DNA of 64,000 nt from Planctomycetaceae bacterium (GTDB taxonomy: Bacteria > Planctomycetota > Phycisphaerae > UBA1845 > UTPLA1): the NCBI GenBank assembly GCA_006969385.1, contig CP030884.1:4272249-4336248 (forward strand), written 5' to 3'. The notes under the pieces were generated by a model that saw only the letters and a list, made by a program, of their open reading frames with translations, was not told the origin of the DNA and searched no databases. Below are positions 44,556 through 54,644 of this stretch, in pieces (position 1 is the stretch's first letter; each line of letters begins with the position of its first letter). The position numbers were made by a program, and so were the translations under genes.

Positions 44556-45038
44556 GTGGGTGCCATTAAACTGCTAATCTTGGATGTCGACGGCGTTTTA
44601 ACCACCGGCGCGTTGCCCTACGGCAGCAAAGGGAACACCGACAAGACCTTTCACGTTCAAGATGGTAGTGCGATCAAGCGTTGGCAACGGTCGGGCAGAA
44701 CCGTGGCCGTGTTGAGCGGTCGCGATGCTCCCGGCGTCGATGCTCGCTGTCGCGACCTTGGGATAGAGATCGTGCGGCAAGGTGCCCGCGACAAGGGTGC
44801 CGCGCTGATAGACGTGTTGGCCGCTGCCGAGGCCACCAGCGACCAAGCGGCCGCCGTCGGTGACGACCTGCCCGACTTGCCCGTGTTTGAGGCGTGCCGT
44901 CACGCGATTGCGGTGGCCAACGCGCACCGATTCGCCAAACGCGCCGCCGAGTATGTTACGCGCCGCCACGGCGGTGCGGGTGCGGTGGCCGAGGCCATCG
45001 AATATTTGTTGAGGATTGACGACGCGGCGAAGCGCTAA
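44556..45038 (+). CDS. kdsC: KDO-8-phosphate phosphatase KdsC-like HAD hydrolase
   Basis: 160 aa from the GTG at 44556 (product starts GAIKLLILDVDGVLT). The HAD motifs are DVDGVLT with both aspartates, AVLSGRDAPG, and GDDLPDLPVFEACRHAIAVAN. Small tetrameric KdsC proteins have no cap and release inorganic phosphate from KDO-8-P in lipopolysaccharide synthesis. A longer frame with GTG at 44502 exists. The inner GTG is preferred because an earlier start would add a non-homologous head, but the ribosome-binding site is weak. The next gene is an LptC/OstA-like protein, which supports the LPS role. Confidence 0.85.
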   Translation: MGAIKLLILDVDGVLTTGALPYGSKGNTDKTFHVQDGSAIKRWQRSGRTVAVLSGRDAPGVDARCRDLGIEIVRQGARDKGAALIDVLAAAEATSDQAAAVGDDLPDLPVFEACRHAIAVANAHRFAKRAAEYVTRRHGGAGAVAEAIEYLLRIDDAAKR

Positions 45039-45096
45039 CACATGGCCGCGGGCCTCGGTCGCAGAGTCGACCGGATGCGTCGAGGAGTATAAACCT

Positions 45097-46524
45097 ATGC
45101 AACGTAAGATCATTTTATTTGTCGCCGTGCTCGTTCTCGTGAGCGGCGCGTACTTCATATTCAGCAAGAACGACAAGCCCGTCGCCGAGCGCGATATCAC
45201 CGATGCTCGTAACGCTGTGAAGGAATTCGTCACCACTGAGGACGATTCGAGCGGTGACAGCCTCACGACCGGCAACAATATCAAGTTCCGTCCCGGCGAG
45301 CGCACGTTGGTAAAGGTGTACGACAAAGATGCGCGCCTGCGCTACGCCTTCAAAGCCGAAAAATGGAAACCGAACGGTCGCGATCGCTTCGAAGCCGAGC
45401 AACTCGAGATTCAGGTGCACATGCCGCGCGGGGAGATTGCCTACATCACTGCCGATCAGGCTGACATCGGTTTCAAGGAAACCAACGGCAGCCAAGCCGC
45501 GCCGCGCAATGGTGAGTTGCGCGGTAACGTTCGCGTGGATATCGATCGCGCCACCCGCGCGTTTCGCGAAGCCAACCCCGACTTGCAAGATCGTTCCGCG
45601 CGTCCGGATGATGTGATTCGCATGGAGATGGAATCGGCCCGCTTCGATATGGATCGCTCGGAGCTTTTCGCCGAAGGTTCGGTCGTTGTCGACGCACGCG
45701 AAGCACGCATCGACGAAGTTTCCGGCCTCACGGTCCGCTGGGATCAGGTCGACAACCGCTTGGAATCTTTGCGATTCAATCAGGGCGGTCGATTCACCAT
45801 TCGGCGCGGCGCCGACATGGTGGAAATCAAACTGCCGGGCGCCGAAATCGAAACCGACGAGAATACCTCCAACGAGCGAGCCGTCGCGCAGGCACCGGCA
45901 ACCGTCAAGGACGATCGCATCGCCGTGGCGACCAATCAGCCCATCAGCATTCCCAAGGCAACGTCCCGCAATACGGTGAAAGCCAAGCCCATCTCGGCGC
46001 GCGAAGCCGCTCAACAAATCCGTGCTCAAGGCCTACGAGTTCGCACCAACCAGCCAATCTCCCTCGCCGATGCCAAACGCGAGCGCGAAGAGAAGGCCGA
46101 AGTAAAGCCAGACGATACGGCGCTGGTAACGGCCAACAACGCGCCCCCGCCGATGCCCACCGGCCCGGCCGATCGCGATGACTTACGGACCGCCGAAGAC
46201 CTCGAAACCGACATGGACACCATGCGCGCCGAAGTGCGCTCCGGCGTGATTCAGGATGCGACTGCTGCGCTGACGGCCGAAGAGCTGGCTGCCATCGACG
46301 CCAAGAACGTGCAGTCGTTTAAGGCAGTCTTTGAAGGCAGCGTCGACGTAGAGCAAATGCGCGGCGATACGGTCGTCGGCAAGTTACTCGCCGATCAGCT
46401 CGAAGCACACTTTGATTTCGGCAAAAACAGGAACGCTTCGTACGCGGCGATTCCGAAGAAGCCCCGCAGGAAAAACCCGACGACGCGGCGAAGGATAAGC
46501 CCGCCGCCCAAGGCGCGATCGTGA
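45097..46524 (+). CDS. LptC/OstA-like protein, N-terminal part before an apparent frameshift
   Basis: 475 codons from ATG 45097, with GAGGAGT upstream. A membrane anchor starts the product (MQRKIILFVAVLVLVSGAYF). LptC/OstA-type beta-jellyroll stretches follow (YAFKAEKWKPNGRDRFEAEQ, ELFAEGSVVVDAREARIDEV). The last 30 residues after about base 46425 are basic nonsense (PKKPRRKNPTTRRRISPPPK). In the -1 frame, coding sequence continues without a gap into the next ORF. LptC and LptA carry lipopolysaccharide across the periplasm, and this large form may bind it or a related amphiphile. kdsC lies directly upstream. Confidence 0.8.
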   Translation: MQRKIILFVAVLVLVSGAYFIFSKNDKPVAERDITDARNAVKEFVTTEDDSSGDSLTTGNNIKFRPGERTLVKVYDKDARLRYAFKAEKWKPNGRDRFEAEQLEIQVHMPRGEIAYITADQADIGFKETNGSQAAPRNGELRGNVRVDIDRATRAFREANPDLQDRSARPDDVIRMEMESARFDMDRSELFAEGSVVVDAREARIDEVSGLTVRWDQVDNRLESLRFNQGGRFTIRRGADMVEIKLPGAEIETDENTSNERAVAQAPATVKDDRIAVATNQPISIPKATSRNTVKAKPISAREAAQQIRAQGLRVRTNQPISLADAKREREEKAEVKPDDTALVTANNAPPPMPTGPADRDDLRTAEDLETDMDTMRAEVRSGVIQDATAALTAEELAAIDAKNVQSFKAVFEGSVDVEQMRGDTVVGKLLADQLEAHFDFGKNRNASYAAIPKKPRRKNPTTRRRISPPPKARS

Positions 46525-48716
46525 TCAGGTGGGATGGTCCGTTTGAACTTAATCCATTGGCCGTCGATCCCGCCCAACAATCGGGCGGGCGGTTCGACAT
46601 CATCGCATTGGGCAACCCGGTGCGCGTGAACAACGACGACGGCGGAGCCGTGTGCCAGCAATTGGTCTTCCGCAACGAGCGCAACCAGATTTGGCTCACC
46701 GGCGAAGGCAAACGCGACGTACAGTTGAAACTCGGCGACCGACGCGAATTGGTTGCGCAAGAAGTGTTCTTCGATCAAAGGCGGGGCTTGGGTCGGATCG
46801 ACGGCAAAGGCTTTATCCGCGACGAGTCGGATAAGGAAGACGCTTCGCAATTGGCAACGGCGATGGGCTTAGGGCGCTCGCAAGTCGAGATCTACTGGTC
46901 GCAAGGCGTCGATCTCGAATTGGGCAAACGCCCCGTCGCCAAGCGCAACCCGTCAACTGGTGAATGGACCACGGAAGAAAAACCTTACCTCCGTCGCGCG
47001 TGGTTCCACGGTGATGTGCGCTTCCGCCGCGATGATGAAAAGGCCCGCGCTGATGAAGTCGCGGCCACCTTCGGTTATCCCACCTCTGACAACGCGTTGG
47101 CCGAGCATATCGATCATCTCGATTTAGCTGGTAACGTCGTGTTGGCCAATAAATCCGAAATCGTGCAAGCGAGCCATCTCGATATAGAGATGACGCGCAC
47201 CGTCGATAACCGCAGCATTCCGCAACGTATCCAGGGCGAAGGCAACGTGCTGGCCAAGCAAGGTCGGCGCGAGGTTCGCGCGAACAAAATTGACGTCAAC
47301 GTGCGCGAGCTTCCGTCGTCGAACGGCACGAGCAAAGGTGCGCCGGCGTTGGCAATCGAAAAGATGTTCGTCAAAGGTAATGTCGAAATTCGAGATCCCA
47401 GCCGCAACATGAAGGTCAGCCGCGCCGATACCTTGCGCGTGCAGATGAACGACGCCAACGAACTCGCCCTCTTGCAAATTCAGAGCCCCGATGCGAACAC
47501 GCTCGCCCGCGCCCGCTTTGAAGACATGGCAGTGCACGGTCACTACATCGAAATGAGCATGGCCGAGCAGCGCATGCAAGTGCCCGGCCGCGGCGCGGCT
47601 TGGATGATCACCCGCCAGGACTTCGGCGGTCGACCGTTAGAGGCCCCCAAGCCGGTCAAGATCACGTGGGCCAACGAAATGCAGATGAAGCTTAACGAGA
47701 ACTATGGCGTCTTCGTTGGCGATGTCGCGGCGCGCATGGATGGCTTCGATCTCGATTCCGAAAAGCTGACGATCCGCTTCGCCGATGCGCCGCCGGCACC
47801 GGTCAAAAGCAAGTCCGATGGGCGCGGCGTCTTTGCGCAACTGTCCGATTTCATCAATGACGAACCCGATGCCATCATCACCGATCAGGTCGCTTCGACG
47901 GGCACGCGCAAGCGCCCGGTTTACGTCGTGGCCGAAGGTAACGCGCAGGCATTGATGAGCACCCACGCCGCCGGCACCGGTCCCACGCCCGGTCGCTTGC
48001 TGAGCCGCGCTCACATTACGGGCACGCAAATCGCTGCGGATCTGGAACGCGAAGAACTCTCCGTGCCCAGCGCCGGTACGCTCTTAATTGAAGATTATCA
48101 ATTCGAGCAAAGCAGCATCCGCCCATCGGATCGCAAGGTCAAAGGGGTGGGCGGTCCGCTGATGAGCAGTGTGCGCAGCGACGGCCCCAGCCAAACGCTC
48201 GTGACCTGGGAACAAAAGATGGACTTCTTCGGCGACAAGGCCATGGTCGTTTTCGATCGCGACGTAAAGATGGATCACTGCAGCGGTCAGCAAATCGTCA
48301 AGCTGGATGAGCTGCTCGATTCGATGAACATCGACCGCAGCGTGCGCAACCGTTTGCGACCGGGGCGCAAGGCAAGCCTTACCTGCGGCAATCTCTTGTT
48401 GGAATTCGTCGCCGACAACAAACCCGTTCGTTCCGATTCGAGTTCGCCGGTTCGTGCGACCGATCTGCGCCGAATGATCGCCAAGGGACAGGTCTTACTC
48501 GAAGACGGCGACAAGAGTTTGATGGGCGATTCGCTGAAGTATCTCAAGCAGTCCGAGACCGTCACGATCACGGGCGGCAACGGGGTGGACGCTCGCATCT
48601 TTGTGGAAAAACCCGGCACCAGCGAAAGCATGATTTGGACGGGCGATTCGCTCACGTGGGATCGGCGTACCAATCGCATCGAAGCGCCCAACGCGCGCGT
48701 TATTAGCAGCCAGTAG
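46521..48716 (+). CDS. LptC/OstA-like protein, C-terminal part after the frameshift
   Basis: 731 aa from a GTG at 46521 that overlaps the upstream stop (GTGA). The frame is open and coding back to about 46428 (ERFVRGDSEEAPQEKPDDAA), so it is the continuation of the preceding gene. It contains repeated OstA-type beta strands (KARADEVAATFGYPT, IQGEGNVLAKQGRREVRANK, VFVKGNVEIRDPSRNMKVSR, LLEDGDKSLMGDSLKYLKQS) and ends in NARVISSQ. If the two parts are one gene, its product is about 1206 residues. A genuine split with translational coupling is the alternative. It may serve the LPS bridge together with elements elsewhere. No LptB gene is adjacent. Confidence 0.75.
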   Translation: MIRWDGPFELNPLAVDPAQQSGGRFDIIALGNPVRVNNDDGGAVCQQLVFRNERNQIWLTGEGKRDVQLKLGDRRELVAQEVFFDQRRGLGRIDGKGFIRDESDKEDASQLATAMGLGRSQVEIYWSQGVDLELGKRPVAKRNPSTGEWTTEEKPYLRRAWFHGDVRFRRDDEKARADEVAATFGYPTSDNALAEHIDHLDLAGNVVLANKSEIVQASHLDIEMTRTVDNRSIPQRIQGEGNVLAKQGRREVRANKIDVNVRELPSSNGTSKGAPALAIEKMFVKGNVEIRDPSRNMKVSRADTLRVQMNDANELALLQIQSPDANTLARARFEDMAVHGHYIEMSMAEQRMQVPGRGAAWMITRQDFGGRPLEAPKPVKITWANEMQMKLNENYGVFVGDVAARMDGFDLDSEKLTIRFADAPPAPVKSKSDGRGVFAQLSDFINDEPDAIITDQVASTGTRKRPVYVVAEGNAQALMSTHAAGTGPTPGRLLSRAHITGTQIAADLEREELSVPSAGTLLIEDYQFEQSSIRPSDRKVKGVGGPLMSSVRSDGPSQTLVTWEQKMDFFGDKAMVVFDRDVKMDHCSGQQIVKLDELLDSMNIDRSVRNRLRPGRKASLTCGNLLLEFVADNKPVRSDSSSPVRATDLRRMIAKGQVLLEDGDKSLMGDSLKYLKQSETVTITGGNGVDARIFVEKPGTSESMIWTGDSLTWDRRTNRIEAPNARVISSQ

Positions 48717-48999
48717 CCCGTAACACGTCATTTGTATAAATAAAAAATACCGCGTTCGACTTGCCTTTGGGCGATTGCGGTAAAGAATCATTTAGTGATG
48801 GAAGGAATGCGGTTGGCAGCCAAAAAAGGCCTGATTCAACCGCGTCGGCACCGGCGTTTCTCTGCCGCTGGCAACGAGACGTCGGTCGCACGGCGAACGC
48901 GGCAACTGTATAAATCGCATTCCCGATTTAGCGCCGTCATCGCTCTCACGCCCGGTTAACGAGCAACTCGTTGACCACGCCCACAGACATGCAAAATTT

Positions 49000-49229
49000 G
49001 GGGGGACGATGTTGCGGGATGATTCCGCGCGTCGGCTCGCGCGCCGACCGATCGGCGCGAAATCCCCCGCAGGTTGAATCGAAGATCGTTGAGCGGTCGC
49101 GCTGCGTCCGCGCCAATTGCGATTGGGAGGAGTGGAAAGTACGCGCTCGCAGAAGGCGATCGCTCAATATCTTCGAGTGTATTTAGATTGGAGCCGCGGC
49201 AGTTGGGGGGTTGTCGCGGTTCCTTTTTT
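49000..49229 (+). ncRNA. Candidate structured RNA in a 510-base gene-free region
   Basis: Between the LptC/OstA gene and the epimerase gene (48717-49227) no gene is found. GGGGGA (49001-49006) can pair with TCCCCC (49063-49068), closing a loop that holds hairpins GCGGGA/TTCCGC (49014-49028) and GTCGGC/GCCGAC. GCGCCGA/TCGGCGC overlaps the last and is mutually exclusive with it. The region ends in a T-tailed terminator. The conformational choice and the terminator resemble a regulatory leader or small RNA. No known RNA class is recognised. Confidence 0.35.
49193..49229 (+). terminator. Rho-independent terminator
   Basis: AGCCGCGG-type arm (about 49192-49200) pairs with CCGCGGTT-like arm CGCGGTT (49215-49221) with one G-U pair, followed by CCTTTTTT. 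It is oriented for a plus-strand transcript. No gene lies directly upstream, which supports a separate RNA. Confidence 0.55.
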
Positions 49230-50034
49230 ATTCCGGCCGCAACATGCGCAATTCGCGCTCGAACAACTCGCGGGCGCGCACCAAATCTTCGGCGCGCCGA
49301 TCGCCTTGCTCGCGCGCCAGCACGATATCCCCGCCAAAACCGGCCACTAGCAAATCGGCAAGAAACACCGGAACGTCGAGCGCTCCCTCACCCACGGCAC
49401 ATTCCGCGCCCGCAACCTGCGCCGTGCCCGGTTGGGCATCGCGACCGCGCACCAAGTGAACCCGCCCCGCCATGTGGCGACTGGCGTGGTGCGGATCGTC
49501 GCCGCGCTCGAGCATACCGCCGGCATCGCAACAAACACCCAAAAACGGGCAATCGATATCGCGCAACGCCTGCCCCAACCACGCGGCTTCGCATCCATTG
49601 GTCTCGACGGCGACATGCACGCCCTGATGATCCGCCTCGTCGGCAATCGTATGAAAAACTTCGAGAATTCGGTCGCTGGCGTTGTCGTCACCCGCCACCA
49701 TGTGACCCGGCGCCGTCGAGACGACCGGCACGCCGAGTGCCCCGGCGAGTCGAATCACGTCGCGCAGCGAATCGAGTCGCTGCTCGCCGACATGCGGATC
49801 GGCATAGCTCTTCCCGCCCGCCGGCCCGCGCAGGCTGGCCGGGCGCAACCCGAGATCGCCAAGAAACCTGCGAAAATGCCGCTGCCCGCTGCGGTCGAGT
49901 TGCTGCATCGTCACCGGCCCGCGCGTGGCGTTGACCGAAACGGCGTCAAATCCGAGTCGTCGTGCGCGTTGCAAGGCCGCTTTCAACTCGGCATGCAGGT
50001 CATCGGCTTGTACCGCCAGCTTGGGAGTGTGCAT
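49228..50034 (-). CDS. Sugar phosphate isomerase/epimerase family protein (TIM barrel)
   Basis: 268 aa of the AP-endonuclease-2-like barrel: LQRARRLGFDAVSVNA, LAGALGVPVVSTAPG, HVAVETNGCEAAW, FLGVCCDAGGMLERGDD, VHLVRGRDAQPG, FGGDIVLAREQGD. Expected metal ligands are the Glu in AVETN, Asp in CCDAGG, His in AGRVHLVRG and Glu near the end. These enzymes use a divalent metal to isomerise or hydrolyse sugars or inositols. The substrate is unknown. Confidence 0.82.
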   Translation of the reverse strand: MHTPKLAVQADDLHAELKAALQRARRLGFDAVSVNATRGPVTMQQLDRSGQRHFRRFLGDLGLRPASLRGPAGGKSYADPHVGEQRLDSLRDVIRLAGALGVPVVSTAPGHMVAGDDNASDRILEVFHTIADEADHQGVHVAVETNGCEAAWLGQALRDIDCPFLGVCCDAGGMLERGDDPHHASRHMAGRVHLVRGRDAQPGTAQVAGAECAVGEGALDVPVFLADLLVAGFGGDIVLAREQGDRRAEDLVRARELFERELRMLRPE

Positions 50035-50179
50035 ACCGAGTTTTATACCCGATTTTCTTCATTCGTCATGACCAAAACGGCCTGTTGCAACACCGCCCCG
50101 TATCGGTCAGCATGCGGCTCGCATTCAAACAAGCATTATTTGCGGTGAATCCCGCACCCATCATGGAGGAAACGAATCG

Positions 50180-50584
50180 ATGCCCGACATCACCACCGAA
50201 CAAGCCCGCGCCGCCGTCGACGCCGCGCGCAGCAAAGCCGCCGAAATCAACACCAAGATGAACATCGCCGTGGTCGATGCCGGTGCCAACCTGAAGGCGT
50301 TCTTAAGAATGGATGGCGCTTGGCTCGGCTCGATCGATATTGCTCAGAAAAAAGCGCGGACCGCGCGCTATTTCGATATGCCCACGGGCGACATCGGCAA
50401 TCTGTCGCAACCCGGCGGCAGTCTATACAACATCGAGCATTCCAATGGCGGCCTGATCACGTTTCCCGGTGGCGTCCCCATCAAAGACGGCAGCGGCACC
50501 ATCATCGGTGCCATCGGCGTTTCGGGCGATACCGTCGAGAACGATCACATAGTCGCGACGGCGGGCGCAGCGGGTGTTAAATAA
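50180..50584 (+). CDS. GlcG/HbpS heme-binding-like protein (DUF336)
   Basis: 134 aa, the standard length. Starts [20 protein letters not shown], then [40 protein letters not shown] and [20 protein letters not shown]. Members bind heme or act as cob(I)alamin adenosyltransferase-like octamers in diol use. The exact role is unclear. GGAGG stands upstream. The 3' end overlaps the convergent PhoD gene by 8 bases. Confidence 0.9.
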   Translation: MPDITTEQARAAVDAARSKAAEINTKMNIAVVDAGANLKAFLRMDGAWLGSIDIAQKKARTARYFDMPTGDIGNLSQPGGSLYNIEHSNGGLITFPGGVPIKDGSGTIIGAIGVSGDTVENDHIVATAGAAGVK

Positions 50585-52412
50585 ACCGACGCCGACGCCC
50601 GGCCAACAGGAAAATCGGAACCGCCAGCATCGGCGTCATGCCGCAGCCGCACACGTTCGGAAAGTCAAAAATGCCGAACGTCAACGGTGGGCATCCGATG
50701 CCGTCATCGCGCTGCGGCGTAACCACGAATCGGCTTACCACCTGCGGCTGGCGCAGAAGAATAAACCATGGTATGGCCTCGATTTCTTCCGGGCGATACC
50801 AGTCGATACCCCATGTCGTCACCGTCAGGTTCTGCGTGGCGGCGTCGATATCAAATTCGGTCCAACCGTAGGTGTTCACCGCGACGTAGCCGCCGTCGGT
50901 AAGCCGCGCGTTGACTAAAGAATTTTGCAAGCCGATCGGATCCAAACCGAACTGCCCCAGCAGGATGTCGCCGAAGAACGCAAAGATGTTGTCGCGGCCG
51001 ACACGATCCGACAGCGCGTAGATCAACATGAAAATATCGGCAGGTGGGCCGAACGTTGCCGGATCGATGAACGACACCACCGTCGGCCCGAACGGTTCGG
51101 CATATGCAACGGACCCCGTCGTGATTTCGAACGCGTTGGTCTCAATCTGCGGGCCACCGAAAGTATCCTGAAAAGTAAGATTGTTCACCACGGTGCCATG
51201 AATATCAGCGGCGATGAACACAACGTTATCGATATCGTTGTCGTGAATGAAGCGCAGGATTTCTGTGCGCTCCGCCGCGTACCCTTCGAATCGGTCCGAC
51301 GCCAAGGGCGGGCCGAGGTTTTGAATCGGCTCGGGCACGAGCACGAATTTCCACGTCACACCCGCAGCTTCCGCAGCCTGCAAATCGGCCTTTAAGTCGG
51401 CAACCTGCGTACGGCCTAGCATGGTGCGCGTAGCATCGAACGAGCTTTCCAAAAACGCGTCAATTTCCTCACCCGGCGTAGCGACAAACGGCGCGGGCAA
51501 CGGTTCGTCGCGAAAGCTGCGCGCATCAAGTAGGAAGAACGCGGCGTCCAGACCGTAGGTCCGCTGCCGGTACAGCTTTCGTTGTCCCTCAGTGCGCGGT
51601 TCGTCGGTGCCTTCGTAAATCTCAGCGCGAATCGGGTTGTATTCGTGAAAGGCCTGCAACGCGTTGTTAAACAACATCGTTTGGTTGATGAAGTCACCGC
51701 TGTCATCGAAGCGACTATCGGATGAGGGCGGTGCCGCGCCCGCGAAATCGTTGGTAATCTCGTGGTCGTCGATCATCGCGAGAATTGCGGTGTTCGCCCG
51801 CAAATCGCCCAGCGCATTGACGCCGCTTCGTGCGCTGTACACCTCATTATGTTTGATGCGAAACTCTTCGAGCGTACGCGCTTGGCCGAGGGGCAAATCC
51901 GGCGACGGCACGTCGGCATAGATCGTATCACCGAGCCCGATGAATAAATCGAGTTGACTTGCGGATACGTTTCGAATGGATGGATAAGGCGCCAAATCAC
52001 CTCGCCAATCGCCGGACACGCCGAAGCGCAATCCGTGTTGACCGTCGGAATTGGGTGTTACGAATTGACCGTCGGCCGTGCAACCATCGGGATCGGTCGC
52101 GCGATAGTAATAACGCGTGCCCGGTAGCAGGTCGCCGACATCGGCCTTGGCCGGCTCCATCGTGTCGATCACCATCTCGGTGAAGGTGGCCGCGGCAACA
52201 CCCAACGCCGCCGGATCGGATGAGACTTCAAACGTCACTTCGCCCGTCACCGATGAGCGCGTCCATAGCACCGCCGACGTTTGCGTCACATCGCCTGCAG
52301 CAACGCCGTTGGGCAATTCGGCGCGCACGGGCGATGCAATTGCTACAGCCGCGCATAGAAAAACAAAAAAAACACCGCAAATCCGAGCGGCGCTGAGGTG
52401 GGTGAACATCAT
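50577..52412 (-). CDS. phoD: PhoD-like alkaline phosphatase with a C-terminal sorting tail
   Basis: 611 aa from ATG 52412 with GAGGAG upstream. A signal peptide ([20 protein letters not shown]) is followed by an Fn3-like PhoD N-terminal domain ([20 protein letters not shown]). The metallophosphatase core follows ([48 protein letters not shown]). The tail is [20 protein letters not shown], with Arg residues to the end. That tripartite tail (Cys-Gly, membrane, Arg cluster) resembles envelope sorting signals of the PEP-CTERM/MYXO-CTERM kind. It hydrolyses phosphodiesters or monoesters outside the cytoplasm. The cluster partners are also exported. Confidence 0.88.
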   Translation of the reverse strand: MMFTHLSAARICGVFFVFLCAAVAIASPVRAELPNGVAAGDVTQTSAVLWTRSSVTGEVTFEVSSDPAALGVAAATFTEMVIDTMEPAKADVGDLLPGTRYYYRATDPDGCTADGQFVTPNSDGQHGLRFGVSGDWRGDLAPYPSIRNVSASQLDLFIGLGDTIYADVPSPDLPLGQARTLEEFRIKHNEVYSARSGVNALGDLRANTAILAMIDDHEITNDFAGAAPPSSDSRFDDSGDFINQTMLFNNALQAFHEYNPIRAEIYEGTDEPRTEGQRKLYRQRTYGLDAAFFLLDARSFRDEPLPAPFVATPGEEIDAFLESSFDATRTMLGRTQVADLKADLQAAEAAGVTWKFVLVPEPIQNLGPPLASDRFEGYAAERTEILRFIHDNDIDNVVFIAADIHGTVVNNLTFQDTFGGPQIETNAFEITTGSVAYAEPFGPTVVSFIDPATFGPPADIFMLIYALSDRVGRDNIFAFFGDILLGQFGLDPIGLQNSLVNARLTDGGYVAVNTYGWTEFDIDAATQNLTVTTWGIDWYRPEEIEAIPWFILLRQPQVVSRFVVTPQRDDGIGCPPLTFGIFDFPNVCGCGMTPMLAVPIFLLAGRRRRFI

Positions 52413-52520
52413 CACGCGCTCCTCGAAATATGCGGTGGTTGAATGGCAGGCGTAAGCTGAATACTTCCTCGGCGTTGATCAATCGGAACGTAGAAGTTGA
52501 AGCGATCGCGAGAGACCAAC

Positions 52521-52551
52521 CCTCCCCTAACCCCTCCCTGCAAGGGAGGGG
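52521..52551. repeat. REP-like hairpin (family E)
   Basis: ACCCTCCCCTAACCCCTCCC leads into a hairpin CCCCTCCCT-GCA-AGGGAGGGG. It lies between the PhoD and pseudopilin genes. A weaker copy of the same sequence is at about 57929-57963. Confidence 0.6.
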
Positions 52552-52592
52552 AATTCGTCAGGCCACGATGCAGGCACCGCGTGTCGCAGCGC

Positions 52593-53408
52593 TTAGTAAC
52601 CGGGGTAATGTGGTTGCCAGTAACGCGTGAAATACATCGTGGGCTCTTCTCCATCAGCATGCAGTTCATGATACCCGGTCGGCTGTGCCGGGCCATTGCT
52701 GTTCGTTTCAAACTGCTGTTGAGCCGCGCCGAGGTCGCTGCGACCTTCGAGGGTGCCGCGATGGGGATACTCGAACTTGCCGGAGGCGATATCCCCACCC
52801 AGCTTGTCCGACACGATCGCCCGCCGCACCGACCACGAGCCGCGCCGGTCGTTATTCAACCCACCGGCCTGCACGTAGCGTCGCCCGTCAAGCAGCTTGA
52901 TCGGTCGACCATCCAGATGAACGTAGTTGCTCACGGCCGGGTCCAGCGCCGTGCCCGTGCGCGCGAATGGGCTTTGATCGTAGGGCACCGTCGGCAACCC
53001 CTGCACCGAATCGGCCGTGCTAAAGCTGTACGTCATCGCCCAACCGCCCTGTCCGGCATTGTTGGGCCATCCGGAGACCGCCGACTTACAAACCCAACTC
53101 TTTTCGCCGACATATGGCTGCAGCAATACGCCGACCGTGGTGGGGTATGCCAAGTCAAACGGATCGGCATCGGGCATGGAGATGTTGATGTTGGTCGCAT
53201 ACGGCAGGCGGTCGTCCCAGGTAAGCGAGTACGACCAAATGCCCGTCCAGATGTTGCGCAAGTTGTTCTTGCAATACACCTTGTTCGCTTCTTCGCGGGC
53301 GCGCCCCAAAGCAGGAAGCAAGACCGCCACCAGAATCGCGATGATGGCAATCACCACGAGCAGTTCGATCAACGTAAATGCCGAGCGAGATGAATGCTTA
53401 CGTGTCAT
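52593..53408 (-). CDS. Type IV pilin-like exported protein with H-X9-DG motif
   Basis: 271 aa from ATG 53408. AAGGAG lies upstream of this start, and an earlier frame start was rejected. The N-terminus has a prepilin peptidase site and hydrophobic helix ([20 protein letters not shown]). The motif [12 protein letters not shown] gives His, nine residues, Asp-Gly, diagnostic of the H-X9-DG pseudopilin group common in Planctomycetota. It is probably processed by a type II secretion-like prepilin peptidase. That machinery is not in the window. Confidence 0.9.
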   Translation of the reverse strand: MTRKHSSRSAFTLIELLVVIAIIAILVAVLLPALGRAREEANKVYCKNNLRNIWTGIWSYSLTWDDRLPYATNINISMPDADPFDLAYPTTVGVLLQPYVGEKSWVCKSAVSGWPNNAGQGGWAMTYSFSTADSVQGLPTVPYDQSPFARTGTALDPAVSNYVHLDGRPIKLLDGRRYVQAGGLNNDRRGSWSVRRAIVSDKLGGDIASGKFEYPHRGTLEGRSDLGAAQQQFETNSNGPAQPTGYHELHADGEEPTMYFTRYWQPHYPGY

Positions 53409-53442
53409 TTCCACAGACTCCTTCCGCATTCGATCGTTCCTA

Positions 53443-54582
53443 TCAGTCGAGTAGCGCCGTCATAAACAGCGGGATATCACCGCCGTTGACTGCGCCGTCG
53501 CAGTTAAGATCCGCCGCATCCTGCAAAGCCGGATCGCTGTTGTTGCCTACGGCCACGGCTGCAAACAAGCCGATATCACCGAGATCGGTGGTGCCGCTAT
53601 CGTCCAAATCGCCATCCTTGGCACAATCGCTCAACACGATCGACAGCGCCGCCGGGGCCGCATTCGGATTGAGCGGCACCCCTTCCTTGCTGTAGAACGC
53701 CGGCACGGCTGTGGACGATCCCTGCACCGCCACTTCGGCAAGCGAGGTAATCGCCACGATGATCCGTCCGTTGTTGAGTTGTTCTTGAAAATACCGTTTG
53801 ACGCCCCCCCCGCTCAGCGTGAGATCCACGCTAAACGTGACGTCAAACGGCGTAACCTGAACGCCGGGCGTATAGCCCTGCGGAATTCCAATGGCCCACG
53901 GCTGCGGCGTAAACGAAAACACGCCGAGCGCTTCGTTGTGCAATCCCTTGACGCAATCTTCCACGTGCAGCCGGTTGCCGTTTTCATCGTATTCAAACGG
54001 ATAGGGATTGCGGGGCACGTTGCCGTTGCCGTTCGCACCGAGGTAGAAACTCGTTTCGATCCAAGTGGCTTCCGTAAACGGAGCCCCTTCGTCAAACGCA
54101 ACCCCGAACAAATCGATGGTGCGCCCGGGATCGGGATCGTCGCTTTCGCCGTCGGTATCACCCGGTTCGCCCGCCGGAATCCCATCGGCATTGATAATGC
54201 CGTCGAGATTGACGTCGTGCGTAAACCACTCATCGACTGTGAGATCGACCTGCCAGTCCGGAATCGAAAACTCGTTTGCCTGATTGGTCAGCGTGATATC
54301 GATCGAGTCGATGTTGTAATTCTCGGGCCCCATGCCCGGTGGAATGAGAGCGCCCGTTTCCCATGCCACCAGCACGATGCCGTCTCGATCGTTGAACTGA
54401 TCGAACAACGCACCGAAGCTCGACGTGATCGCACGCGTGCCCGGCGTGAAGTTAAACGGGTAATGCCAACGATCATCGCTCGGCATCGGAAAATCGAACT
54501 GCTGGCCACGCGCGGCTGAAGTTACCACCGCAAGCGGCAACGCGACGACGAGCAATCCGTAAAGGTTTAGCTTGTTTCTCAT
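53443..54582 (-). CDS. Exported protein with C-terminal dockerin-like domain
   Basis: 379 aa from ATG 54582 with AAAGGAG upstream. A signal peptide ([20 protein letters not shown]) is cleaved before QQFDF. The middle is a beta-rich domain without a named match. The end carries two calcium loops, [15 protein letters not shown] and [13 protein letters not shown], the pattern of a type I dockerin as found in many planctomycete surface proteins. It may attach to a cohesin-like partner or act as a calcium-dependent fold. It follows the PEP-CTERM gene and precedes the pseudopilin gene. Confidence 0.82.
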   Translation of the reverse strand: MRNKLNLYGLLVVALPLAVVTSAARGQQFDFPMPSDDRWHYPFNFTPGTRAITSSFGALFDQFNDRDGIVLVAWETGALIPPGMGPENYNIDSIDITLTNQANEFSIPDWQVDLTVDEWFTHDVNLDGIINADGIPAGEPGDTDGESDDPDPGRTIDLFGVAFDEGAPFTEATWIETSFYLGANGNGNVPRNPYPFEYDENGNRLHVEDCVKGLHNEALGVFSFTPQPWAIGIPQGYTPGVQVTPFDVTFSVDLTLSGGGVKRYFQEQLNNGRIIVAITSLAEVAVQGSSTAVPAFYSKEGVPLNPNAAPAALSIVLSDCAKDGDLDDSGTTDLGDIGLFAAVAVGNNSDPALQDAADLNCDGAVNGGDIPLFMTALLD

Positions 54583-54644
54583 CTGCCAGACAACTCCTTT
54601 GGGCAATTGATGAGTGAATGTTTTCATTCGGCGTACGCTTGCAA

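Noticed and set aside
44345-44605. 86-codon minus-strand frame upstream of kdsC
   Set aside because: It overlaps the kdsC start on the opposite strand and shows no coding pattern. The space is needed for divergent promoters.
45115-46029. 304-codon minus-strand frame
   Set aside because: Antisense to the LptC/OstA-like gene, which has a membrane anchor, ribosome-binding site and coherent codon use.
46421-46430. Programmed -1 ribosomal frameshift signal
   Set aside because: Only five A's follow a C, so a classical slippery heptamer is missing, and no strong downstream pseudoknot is evident. Kept only as a possibility.
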